A stretch of DNA of 10,269 nt from an uncultured Clostridia bacterium. GTDB taxonomy: Bacteria; Bacillota; Clostridia; Christensenellales; Aristaeellaceae. The stretch spans positions 1 to 10,269 of the forward strand of contig CAMGDO010000015.1 of assembly GCA_946042585.1 (NCBI GenBank), read 5' to 3'. The notes under the pieces are model-generated. The model saw nothing but the letters and a program-made list of their open reading frames with translations. It did not search any database and was not told where the DNA came from. Positions 1-7,228 of this stretch are shown in pieces (the stretch's first letter is position 1; each line of letters opens with the position of its first letter). The translations under genes and the position numbers were made by a program.

Positions 1-792
1 GTGCTGGATCTGCCCTTTTCGCGTATCCAGTTTACGCCCGATCTGATGCCGGCGGATATCACCGGCACCAACATCATGGAAAAGACGGAAGCGGGAAACG
101 CGTTTCGTTTTCAGCCCGGCCCGCTGTTTGCGTCCATCGTGCTGGCGGATGAAATCAATCGCGCCACGCCCAAGACGCAGTCGGCGCTGCTGGAAGCCAT
201 GCAGGAGCATTCCGTGACGGTGGGCGGCGTATCGCGGGCGCTCAATGAGCCGTATTTCGTATTGGCTACGCAGAATCCCGTGGAGCAGGAGGGCACCTAT
301 CCTCTGCCCGAAGCGCAGCTGGATCGTTTTCTGTTCAAGGTGCTGGTGCCCTTTCCCACGCTGGAGGAGCTGGATGCAATCGTGAACCTCACCACGACCG
401 GGCAGGCGGAAAAGGCGGGCAGGGTGACAGACGGCGCGGAGATTCTGCGCCTGCGCGCCATCGCCCGCGAGGTGCCCGTGGCGCAGGCGGTGCAGCAGTT
501 TGCGCTGCGTCTGGTGCTGAGCACCCATCCGGAGCTGGAGAGCAGCCCGGAATATACGCGCGCCTATGTGCGCTTTGGCGCCAGTCCCCGCGCGGCGCAG
601 GCTATTCTCAGCGCTGCCCGCGTGCGCGCGCTGAGCCAGGGGCGGTATAACGTGGCGTTTGACGATGTGCGCTATGTGGCGCCTGCCTGCCTGCGCCATC
701 GCATTGCGCTCAATTTTGAGGGCATGGCGCAGGGGATGACGGCGGATCAACTGATTGCCCGGCTGCTGGAAGATGGGAGCGCGGCATGCTGA
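1..792 (+). CDS. MoxR-family AAA+ ATPase, 5' partial
   Basis: This is the C-terminal 263 residues or so of a MoxR-type AAA+ ATPase; residue numbers count from base 1. Seen: Walker B LADEINRA (D50, E51), the helix TQSALLEAMQE, sensor 1 ATQNPVEQEGTYPLPEAQ with N92, the arginine-finger motif LDRF (R109), and sensor 2 GASPRA (R197) in the lid domain. The Walker A loop is absent because it lies upstream. Family members run to about 310-330 residues, and the frame is open at base 1 with an internal MoxR motif (RIQFTPDLMPADITG) right at the edge. The GTG at base 1 is therefore almost certainly not the start. The family hydrolyses ATP in a hexameric cytosolic ring and acts as a chaperone for VWA-containing partners. 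Its last 7 bases overlap the DUF58 gene, the usual partner. The operon promoter is outside the window. Confidence 0.95.
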   Translation: MLDLPFSRIQFTPDLMPADITGTNIMEKTEAGNAFRFQPGPLFASIVLADEINRATPKTQSALLEAMQEHSVTVGGVSRALNEPYFVLATQNPVEQEGTYPLPEAQLDRFLFKVLVPFPTLEELDAIVNLTTTGQAEKAGRVTDGAEILRLRAIAREVPVAQAVQQFALRLVLSTHPELESSPEYTRAYVRFGASPRAAQAILSAARVRALSQGRYNVAFDDVRYVAPACLRHRIALNFEGMAQGMTADQLIARLLEDGSAAC

Positions 793-1649
793 GCGAGCAG
801 TTTCTGCAGCGGCTGGACAGCATGCGGCTGTCGCTGCACACGCCGGCACAGGGCGGCTCAGGTGGGCTGAGGCGTTCGCGGGCGCTGGGAACGTCTACTG
901 AGTTTTCGGACTTTCGCGAATATGTGCCGGGCGACGATCTGCGCAGGGTGGACTGGAACGCCTGCGCGCGCTTTGACCGGCTGTTTCTCAAGCTGTTTAT
1001 GGAGGAGCAGGAAACACGGGTGAACATCCTGCTGGACAGCAGCGCCTCCATGGCCTTTGGCGAGCCGCAGAAATGGGATTTTGCCCGGGATCTGGCGCGG
1101 ATATTTGCCTATCTGGCGCTGCGCGGCGGCGAACGGGTGACCCTCTGGACGCTGGGCGGGGAAGTAAAGCATACGCAGGCGCTGTCGGGGCGCGCCGGAT
1201 ATGTGCAGGCAGCGCAGTTTTTGGAAAACAGCGCGCCTGCGGGACATCTTATGCTGTCTGATTGCGCGGCGCGTCTGCCGCTTGGAGCAGGGCGCGGCGT
1301 GAGCATTCTGATCACCGATCTGATGAGTGAGGACGGCTATGAAAAGGCGCTCAGGGCGCTTGCGTACAGAAAGCAGGAAATCAGCGTGCTGCAGGTGCTT
1401 TCGCCCTGGGAGACAGCGCCTTCTCTGGAGGGCATGGTGCAGCTGACGGACATGGAAAATGGCGATGTTCTGGAGATTGCCGCCGGGGAGGAGACGCTGC
1501 GGCGGTATCAGCAGGCGCTGGAGGCCTTTTTGCACGATGCGAAGCGTTTCTGTCATGCGCACAATATGGCGTATATGATGCTGCGCAGCGATATGGATGT
1601 GGAGAAAACGGTGCTGCGCGAGCTGTCGCGCGCGGGACTGATCGAATAA
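786..1649 (+). CDS. DUF58 protein, short soluble form with VWA-like fold
   Basis: 287 residues. The DUF58 signature is seen at residues 35-60: GTSTEFSDFREYVPGDDLRR followed by VDWNA. A VWA-like fold follows, with a MIDAS-type DxSxS at D84-S86-S88 (ILLDSSASM) and a second acidic strand, ILITDLMSEDG (D177). There is no signal peptide or membrane segment, unlike longer DUF58 proteins that begin with two transmembrane helices, so it should be cytosolic like MoxR. DUF58 proteins are the standard gene partner of MoxR ATPases and probably act as its substrate adaptor. The ATG sits inside the end of the moxR gene, with GGGAG six bases upstream, which points to translational coupling. The next gene starts 15 bases after its stop. 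The family assignment is firm; the physiological role is unknown. Confidence 0.95.
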   Translation: MLSEQFLQRLDSMRLSLHTPAQGGSGGLRRSRALGTSTEFSDFREYVPGDDLRRVDWNACARFDRLFLKLFMEEQETRVNILLDSSASMAFGEPQKWDFARDLARIFAYLALRGGERVTLWTLGGEVKHTQALSGRAGYVQAAQFLENSAPAGHLMLSDCAARLPLGAGRGVSILITDLMSEDGYEKALRALAYRKQEISVLQVLSPWETAPSLEGMVQLTDMENGDVLEIAAGEETLRRYQQALEAFLHDAKRFCHAHNMAYMMLRSDMDVEKTVLRELSRAGLIE

Positions 1650-1664
1650 GAAAGAGGAACAGGC

Positions 1665-3422
1665 ATGCAGTGGCTGAATCCCGCCGGGGCGTGGGCGCTT
1701 TTGAGCCTGGCAATCATTACGGCGCTGTATCTGCTCAAGCGGCAGAGCGTGCGCATGCAGGCGCCCAGCCTGCTGCTATGGCGCAGCGCCATGCAGGAGC
1801 AAACGGCGTCGCGCCCCTTTCAGAAACTCAAAAAGAATATTCTGTATTTTTTGCAGATTCTGCTGGCGCTTCTGCTGTCGGCGTCTTTGATGCGCCCTGC
1901 GGTGGGCGGCGGCATGCAGGGCGAAACCGTGTTCATTTTTGATCTGTCCGCCAGCATGCAGACGCGGGAAAACGGTGAGACGCGTCTGGAAAGCGCGCAG
2001 CAGAAGGCGCTGGCGCTGCTGGATGGCATGCATGCGGGCGACTGCGTCACCGTGCTTTCGGCAGGCGCGCAGGTGAGGCAGACAATTACGCGCTGCAGCG
2101 ATGCTGCGCAGGTGCGCGCGGCGGTGCAGCGCCTTGAGGCGGAGAACGGCACGGCGGATCTGACGGGCGCAGTGTCGCTGGCAAAAGCCATGGCGCGCGA
2201 TATTCCCGGGCTCAATGTGATTGTGTTTTCCGATACCTTTGCGGGCGATGAAGGCGTGCAGGTGGTGCGCGTGGGCACGCCGCAGGATAACTGCGCGCTG
2301 CTGGGACTGAGCTGCACGCAGGAAGGGCAGGCGTTTGCGCGCGTGGCGAATTATGGCGCGGCTGCGGAGATCACGCTGGAATGCTATGCCGACGGGCGGC
2401 TGTGCGACATGGCGGTGCTGACGCTGGCAGAAGGGGAGAATGCATCGGCTATCCTGCAGACGCCAGAGGAGTTTATGGTGCTGCGCGTTGTGATCGCCGG
2501 AGAGGACGCGCTGGTGCTTGATAACGAGCGCTATTATGTGCGGACGGAGGAGAGCGGGTACAGCGCGGTGCTGTGCAATGAAAATGTGTTTCTGGAAAAG
2601 GCGCTGAAGCTGCGTACGGATATTACGGTGCTGCGCACCACGGCGGAAGAGAGCACGGCGATTGAGAATATCGACCTGTATATCTATGACGGCGCTCTGC
2701 CGGAAACACTGCCTGACATCGGAGCGGTGCTGGCGGTGAATCCGCAGGCACAGGTGCGCGGCATCAGCTGCGAAGAAGAGAAGGAACCCTCGGGCGTGCT
2801 GCGCGCATCTGCGGATGCATCGATGCAGTCGCTCACGCAGCATCTGCTGCTGGAAACGATTGCCCTGCGCTCGTTTACGCCGCTCACGGGCGGACAGAGC
2901 GTGCTGCTGCAGGGCGGTGATACGCTGCTGGCGGTGCAGCAGGATGCGCAGGGGCGCACGGCGGTGCTGGGCTTTGATCTGCATGACAGCAATCTGCCGC
3001 TCAAGGCGGATTTTCCCGTATTGATGCAGAATCTGCTATCCTATCTTCTGCCGCAGCTGCGGCAGGAAATCGGGCAGGTTTCATGCGGCGACGTGCTGAC
3101 GCTTATGGAGGATGCGCGGGCGCAGACGTCCTATGTTCTTTCGCCTGCGGGACAGAAAATGCCGCTGGATGCGCTGACAACGAATGAGCAGGGCGTGTAT
3201 ACGCTGGTGCGCCAGTATGCGGACGGCGGGGAGAGACGCGCGCAGTTTGCCGTGCATGGAGCGGAAAGCGAGTATGATGTGCGCGTGGTGGGCGCTCAAG
3301 GCAGCGCGTCCATCGCTCAGCAGACCAGAAGCGCTGCGGGGCGGGAGCTGACATCGTGGGTGCTTTTGGCGTTTCTTACGCTGCTGCTGGTGGAATGGGG
3401 GGTGAGTCGCCGTGTCGCTTGA
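1665..3422 (+). CDS. BatA-like membrane protein, one VWA domain plus GATase-like fold
   Basis: 585 residues. The N-terminus is of the BatA type: MQWLNPAGAWALL, a membrane helix at about 7-24, a basic loop, and a second helix at about 58-78. The VWA domain follows with an intact MIDAS: D93-S95-S97 (FDLSASM), a Thr near 163 (NGTADL) and D190 (VIVFSD). After a beta-rich stretch (about 205-295), residues 298-465 look like a class I glutamine amidotransferase-like Rossmann fold (YSAVLCNEN, then TLLAVQQDAQGRTAVLGFDL) without an obvious catalytic triad. A third helix at 565-580 ends in a short basic SRRVA. Positive-inside reasoning puts residues 79-562, including the VWA, outside the membrane. AGAGGA lies upstream of the ATG. 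The gene overlaps the next by 11 bases. It is probably an extracytoplasmic scaffold of the MoxR system; the ligand is unknown. Confidence 0.9.
   Translation: MQWLNPAGAWALLSLAIITALYLLKRQSVRMQAPSLLLWRSAMQEQTASRPFQKLKKNILYFLQILLALLLSASLMRPAVGGGMQGETVFIFDLSASMQTRENGETRLESAQQKALALLDGMHAGDCVTVLSAGAQVRQTITRCSDAAQVRAAVQRLEAENGTADLTGAVSLAKAMARDIPGLNVIVFSDTFAGDEGVQVVRVGTPQDNCALLGLSCTQEGQAFARVANYGAAAEITLECYADGRLCDMAVLTLAEGENASAILQTPEEFMVLRVVIAGEDALVLDNERYYVRTEESGYSAVLCNENVFLEKALKLRTDITVLRTTAEESTAIENIDLYIYDGALPETLPDIGAVLAVNPQAQVRGISCEEEKEPSGVLRASADASMQSLTQHLLLETIALRSFTPLTGGQSVLLQGGDTLLAVQQDAQGRTAVLGFDLHDSNLPLKADFPVLMQNLLSYLLPQLRQEIGQVSCGDVLTLMEDARAQTSYVLSPAGQKMPLDALTTNEQGVYTLVRQYADGGERRAQFAVHGAESEYDVRVVGAQGSASIAQQTRSAAGRELTSWVLLAFLTLLLVEWGVSRRVA
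3397..3406 (+). promoter_or_regulatory. Ribosome binding site for the GTG start of the double-VWA gene
   Basis: A G-rich Shine-Dalgarno stretch (GGGGGGTGAG) lies inside the last codons of the preceding gene and five bases before GTG at 3412. The GTG start gives an N-terminus with the expected Pro-Tyr-Leu then hydrophobic pattern. A later start would destroy the first membrane helix. Confidence 0.6.
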
Positions 3423-6105
3423 GTTTTCGCGGCCGTATCTGCTGCTGCTGTTGCCGGCATATGCGCTGCTGGTGTGGCTGGTGGACCGGCGCTCCCGCCG
3501 TGCGCAGCGGAAGCTCAGGCATCGCGTGACGCTTTCTCTGCGCTGCGTGATGATCTGCCTGTGCGTGCTGGCGCTGGCTGCGCCCTCGGTGCTGCTGCCG
3601 GGAGGCCGCAGCGCAGTATGGATATTGGTGGATGCGTCCGACTCCATGAGCGGCGTATTCAATGAGGTGACATCGCGCGTGCAGAAAGGGCTGCAAGCGC
3701 GCGGGGAAGGCCTGGATGCGGGCGTGATCGCCTTTGGTACGGAGGCGATGGTCGAGGTGCCTCTGGCGGAGGAAACGCAGTATTCAGGCGTGAAGACGGC
3801 GGTGGATGGGCAGTCGTCCAATCTGTCCGATGCGCTGGCGCTGGCGGGCGCGCTGCTGCCTTCTGATGCGTCGGGGCGCATCGTGGTGCTCTCCGACGGG
3901 CAAACCGACGATGTGAGCGCCGAGGCCGCCATGCTCCGCCAGCGTGGCATCCCGGTGGATGCGTATGAAGTGACTGCGCCTCAGACAGCCGATGCGCAGG
4001 TGACGGCGGTGACGCTGCCCTCCAGCGTGTATCAGGGACAGGCGTTTACGGTGACGGTGCAGCTGGATGCGACGCAGGATATGACAGGCACGCTGCTATT
4101 GTATCAGAACCGGGCGGTTGTATCAGCCCGCGAGGTGACGCTGCGCAAGGGCGAAAACATCTTTTCCTTCCGTGATACGGCGCAGGAAACGGGCGTGATG
4201 ACCTATGAAGCGCTGCTTATGGCGCAGGACGACGGCGTTTCGGCAAATGACAGCATGGGGGCGTATATCTGCGTTGAGGGCGCGCCTCATGTGCTGCTGG
4301 TGGAGGGAAAAAGCGGCGAGGGCAGCGAAATGCAGAAAATGCTGCTGGCGGGCGGTATGCAGTGCGAAACGGTTTTGCCTGCGCAGCTGCCCGCTGATGC
4401 CCAACAGCTGCGTCAGTATGACGGCGTGGTGCTGGTGAATGTTGACTATGATGCAGCGACTGAAGCGCAGTGGCAGGCGCTTGAAAGCGCTGTGCGCGTG
4501 CTGGGACGGGGACTTACGGTGATTGGCGGCGACAGCAGCTATGCGCTGGGCGGATATCGCGGCACGCTTCTGGAGGACATGCTGCCCGTGACCATCGATG
4601 TGCGCAACAAAATGGATCTGCCCGCTCTGGGGCTGATGCTGGTGATTGATGCGTCGGGCTCCATGTCAAGCGGAATGTTTGGCACCACGCGCATGGAGCT
4701 GGCCAAGGAGGCGGCCATGCGAGCCACGGAGGTGCTTACGCAATACGACCAGGTGGGCGTCATTGCCTTTGACGATGCGGCAAAATGGGTGGTGCGCCTG
4801 CAGAAGGCAGAGGATATTGCGGGCATTCAGGAGATGATTGGCACGCTGCGGCCCGATGGCGGCACGGCGTTCTATACGGCGCTGCGCGAGGCGACCTATG
4901 CGCTGGCAGGCGCCGACACGCAGCAGAAGCATATTATTTTCCTGACCGATGGTCAGGCTGCTGATTCGGGCTATGAGCCATTGTGCGATGTGATGCGGGA
5001 AAACGGCATTACCCTCACAACCGTGGCGGTGGGCAGCGGAGCGGATCAGACACTGCTCAAAACGCTGGCTGAACGCGGCGGGGGGCGCGCCTTTACGGCG
5101 GATGAGTTTTCCAACCTGCCCAAAATCTTTACCAAGGAAACCTATCTGGTGTCGGGCTCGTATGTGCAGAATCGCACATTTACACCTAAGGTCACTGAAC
5201 AGTCGGTACTGACGGATTTTGACGGCTTCCCGTATCTGGACGGCTATCTGGCTTCTATGGAAAAACCGCTGGCTACGGTATCGCTGGTCAGCGACAGGGA
5301 GGATCCCATTCTGGCCTGGTGGCAGTATGGCGCGGGACGCGTGGTGTGCTTTACCAGCGACAGCCGCGGCGCATGGACGCAGGATTTTCTGGCGTGGACA
5401 GATGCGGTGGCGTTCTATGGCGGCATGACGGCGTTTTCTCTGCCCGCAGAAGAGCGCAGCGGCGAGCTGACTGCGCAGAAAAGCGGGAATCAATTGAAGG
5501 TGGAATACCGTACGGCGGCGGAACAAAGCGGCCTTGAGACGCGCATGACGGCGCTGCTGCCCGATGGCACACAGACGGCGCTTGTGTTGGAGGAGACAGC
5601 GCAGGGCGTGTATGAAGGCGTGATGGACGCTGCGCAGGAGGGCGCATATGCGCTGCATGTGACGCAGTATGATGCGGAAGGCAATCTGCTGGGCGGTATG
5701 GAAGGCGGCGTGGTGGCGAGCTATTCGCGGGAATATGATCTGCGCGCAAGGGACGGCAGCACGCTGAAGGAGCTCACAGCCCGGACGGGCGGCGATATGC
5801 TGACGGCAGAGGATACGCTGCTGCGCGCGGGCAATGCGCCCGTTCGTGCGCGGCGGGATCTGACGCAGGGGCTTTTGTGGACGCTGATGGTGCTGCTGAT
5901 GGTGGATATAGCGCTGCGCAGGCTCAACTGGGATGTGGCGCTGGAGACGCATCTTCAGCAGCGCCGAAGGGAAAAAGCGCCTGCCGTTCGCGAAAAACCG
6001 AAGCGGACGGATAAAAAGCCGCGAAAGCACGAGGCTGCGATGGAAAGCGCCGGGGATACGGCGCAGCAGCTGCTGACACGAAAGCAGAACAGGAAAATCC
6101 TGTGA
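3412..6105 (+). CDS. Large membrane protein with two VWA domains and a split GATase-like domain
   Basis: 897 residues. Order seen: membrane helix at about 8-24, a basic loop (25-42, RRSRRAQRKLRHR), helix at about 43-62, VWA1 at about 68-185 (MIDAS D74-S76-S78, then LSDGQ with D162), and a beta-sandwich-like stretch at about 190-285. A GATase-like Rossmann region follows at about 291-395 (HVLLVEGKSG, GLTVIGGDSSYALGGYRG). It is interrupted by VWA2 at about 405-575 (VIDASGSMSS with D413-S415-S417, GGTA with T485, FLTDGQ with D513) and appears to resume at about 600-675 (DPILAWWQYGAGRVVCFTSD). After a further beta domain come a helix at 818-836 and a Lys/Arg-rich tail of about 60 residues. Both MIDAS sites look competent to bind metal. 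Predicted topology places everything between helices 2 and 3 outside and the tail inside. The GTG start overlaps gene 3 by 11 bases, and the gene is last in the operon. Confidence 0.9.
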   Translation: MSLEFSRPYLLLLLPAYALLVWLVDRRSRRAQRKLRHRVTLSLRCVMICLCVLALAAPSVLLPGGRSAVWILVDASDSMSGVFNEVTSRVQKGLQARGEGLDAGVIAFGTEAMVEVPLAEETQYSGVKTAVDGQSSNLSDALALAGALLPSDASGRIVVLSDGQTDDVSAEAAMLRQRGIPVDAYEVTAPQTADAQVTAVTLPSSVYQGQAFTVTVQLDATQDMTGTLLLYQNRAVVSAREVTLRKGENIFSFRDTAQETGVMTYEALLMAQDDGVSANDSMGAYICVEGAPHVLLVEGKSGEGSEMQKMLLAGGMQCETVLPAQLPADAQQLRQYDGVVLVNVDYDAATEAQWQALESAVRVLGRGLTVIGGDSSYALGGYRGTLLEDMLPVTIDVRNKMDLPALGLMLVIDASGSMSSGMFGTTRMELAKEAAMRATEVLTQYDQVGVIAFDDAAKWVVRLQKAEDIAGIQEMIGTLRPDGGTAFYTALREATYALAGADTQQKHIIFLTDGQAADSGYEPLCDVMRENGITLTTVAVGSGADQTLLKTLAERGGGRAFTADEFSNLPKIFTKETYLVSGSYVQNRTFTPKVTEQSVLTDFDGFPYLDGYLASMEKPLATVSLVSDREDPILAWWQYGAGRVVCFTSDSRGAWTQDFLAWTDAVAFYGGMTAFSLPAEERSGELTAQKSGNQLKVEYRTAAEQSGLETRMTALLPDGTQTALVLEETAQGVYEGVMDAAQEGAYALHVTQYDAEGNLLGGMEGGVVASYSREYDLRARDGSTLKELTARTGGDMLTAEDTLLRAGNAPVRARRDLTQGLLWTLMVLLMVDIALRRLNWDVALETHLQQRRREKAPAVREKPKRTDKKPRKHEAAMESAGDTAQQLLTRKQNRKIL

Positions 6106-6112
6106 GCAGAAT

Positions 6113-6160
6113 AAAAAAGAATGCAATGAAGAGGCATTTCGCTTCTTCATTGCATTTTTT
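6113..6160. terminator. Intrinsic terminator, probably bidirectional
   Basis: A perfect 12-base stem pairs 6121-6132 with 6144-6155. It can be extended inward by G-U, G-C and C-G pairs to a loop of about five bases. A run of T follows at 6155-6160, and a run of A precedes it at 6113-6118. It begins eight bases after the stop of the double-VWA gene and so ends the moxR operon. On the minus strand the A run becomes a T run, so the same hairpin can end the convergent degV-family transcript. Confidence 0.9.
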
Positions 6161-6226
6161 ACAGTGTGTATACGGCAGGTTGCTTCATGCGATGCGCAAG
6201 CGCTGCCCGGCTTTGGTCAACCGCCT

Positions 6227-7060
6227 TTAATTGCTCTCATAGCCCACGATCAGGCCGCCCTTTTCTGCGTAGTAGCAGCACAGACCGCCGCAGGGCGCGA
6301 TGGATACGTCGCTTGTGGGGAACACGGACAGAATCATATCGCGCAGCACCCGGGCAGACAGCTCATTGAGGCAATGGGCAATGCGCACCTTGCCACCGGC
6401 AAAGCCCGTGGCTTTGATTTCGTTCAGCAGCGCTTCCAGCATGCGCTTTTCTCCGCGGCATTTGTGAAGAGGCTGCAGCGTGCCCTCGTCCGAGGCCTTG
6501 CCCACTACGCGGATACCCAGCACGCCTGCCAGCGCGGCTGCGGCGGCATTGACCCGGCCGTTGCGCGCCAGATTGATCAGCGACTGCAGGGAAAACAGCA
6601 AATGCGTGCGCTTCATATAGTTCTGCACCGTGTCCACAATCGCGTCAAAGTCCATGCCTTTGCCGATGCAGTCGACGATCTTTTCGATGATGAGCACCAT
6701 TTCAGGCCCTGTGGACAGGGTGTCTATCACATGGACTCTGGCGTCGGGATGCAGGGCAAGGTACTCGTCGCGCGCCTGCATGGCGGCGGAGCAGCTGCCC
6801 GACAGGCTGCTGGTGATGGATACAGCAAACACGCACTGGGCGTCTTCAAAGGCGTCGAGCCATTCCTGCATATTGGGGCAGGAGGTGCTGGTGGCGCCCT
6901 TTACGTGGCGCAGCTCTTCCACCATCTGCTCGGTGTCCAGCGATGCGTCATCTACATACTCCTTCTGCTGGGTGATGATCTTGAGCGGTACGGCGCTGTA
7001 GGATACGCCCGGCAGAGAAAAAAGATTGGAGGAGGAATCGGATACGATTCGGTACTGCAT
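6227..7060 (-). CDS. DegV-family protein (fatty-acid-binding FakB-like fold)
   Basis: 277 residues, full length for the family. Seen: SDSSSNL at 7-13, TSTSCPN at 57-63 (matching the TSQPS lipid-carboxylate loop of DegV/FakB, T59), SITSSLSGS at 81-89, DTLSTGPE at 113-120, and LARNGRVN at 164-171 (the RxGR motif). DegV/FakB proteins bind a fatty acid and hand it to the kinase FakA for incorporation into phospholipid. No fakA lies nearby, and many DegV paralogues have untested ligands. The C-terminus departs from classical FakB: where those have a His-x-Gly-Pro-Gly loop, this one has APCGGLCCYYAEKGG. From memory, a close version of this ending recurs in a Clostridia subgroup. A good AAAGGAG (7067-7073) six bases before the ATG supports the start. 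The gene stands alone, divergent from the DUF1836 gene. The family is certain; the lipid ligand is inferred. Confidence 0.93.
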   Translation of the reverse strand: MQYRIVSDSSSNLFSLPGVSYSAVPLKIITQQKEYVDDASLDTEQMVEELRHVKGATSTSCPNMQEWLDAFEDAQCVFAVSITSSLSGSCSAAMQARDEYLALHPDARVHVIDTLSTGPEMVLIIEKIVDCIGKGMDFDAIVDTVQNYMKRTHLLFSLQSLINLARNGRVNAAAAALAGVLGIRVVGKASDEGTLQPLHKCRGEKRMLEALLNEIKATGFAGGKVRIAHCLNELSARVLRDMILSVFPTSDVSIAPCGGLCCYYAEKGGLIVGYESN

Positions 7061-7119
7061 GATGATCTCCTTTCTCGCGGGAAACTGACAAGGGGTTATT
7101 GAAAAACCGATCGATTATT

Positions 7120-7149
7120 ATTTTACATCCAACAGGCCACACACGTCAA
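7120..7149 (-). promoter_or_regulatory. Sigma-A-type promoter for the degV-family gene
   Basis: Read on the minus strand: TTGACG (-35, complement of 7144-7149), an 18-base spacer, and TAAAAT (-10, complement of 7120-7125). Transcription would begin near 7113, giving a leader of roughly 50 bases before the ATG at 7060. Seen directly as a consensus match; not tested. Confidence 0.7.
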
Positions 7150-7159
7150 GAGTTTTTTA

Positions 7160-7171
7160 ATAACTTGTTAT
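7160..7171. promoter_or_regulatory. Inverted repeat midway between divergent promoters, possible operator
   Basis: ATAAC-TT-GTTAT has perfect five-base arms around a two-base centre. It lies ten bases from the -35 box of the degV-side promoter and nine bases from the -35 box of the DUF1836-side promoter, so it is almost exactly central. A dimeric regulator bound here could touch both promoters. The DUF1836 product is the obvious candidate, but this is inference. A repeat this short in AT-rich intergenic DNA can arise by chance. Confidence 0.4.
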
Positions 7172-7180
7172 AGGATATTG

Positions 7181-7209
7181 TTGACTTTGTAAACAGGTTG
7201 CGATAAAAT
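7181..7209 (+). promoter_or_regulatory. Sigma-A-type promoter for the DUF1836 regulator
   Basis: TTGACT (7181-7186), a 17-base spacer and TAAAAT (7204-7209) form a near-consensus housekeeping promoter with ideal spacing. The start site would fall near 7216, at the G run that is also the Shine-Dalgarno region (GGGGGGAAAG, 7216-7225). The leader is therefore only about 13 bases and leaves no room for a riboswitch or attenuator. Confidence 0.75.
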
Positions 7210-7228
7210 ATCTTCGGGGGGAAAGATA

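Noticed and set aside
1776..2984. Long minus-strand open frame (402 codons) opposite the BatA-like gene
   Set aside because: The conceptual product is rich in Arg, His and Gln without any domain. It arises because GCG/CTG-rich coding DNA has few stops in the complementary frame. The plus-strand gene is a clear family member.
4666..6150. Long minus-strand open frame (494 codons) opposite the double-VWA gene
   Set aside because: Low-complexity Arg/His/Gln-rich translation with no recognisable motif. It runs straight through the terminator hairpin and has no convincing promoter or ribosome binding site.
6164..7102. Plus-strand open frame (312 codons) opposite the degV-family gene
   Set aside because: Shadow of the DegV coding sequence; no domain, and Gln/His/Gly-rich composition.
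7076..7228. Riboswitch or leader-RNA in the degV/DUF1836 intergenic region
   Set aside because: Predicted leaders are about 50 and 13 bases, too short for known riboswitch classes, and I see no terminator/antiterminator pair.
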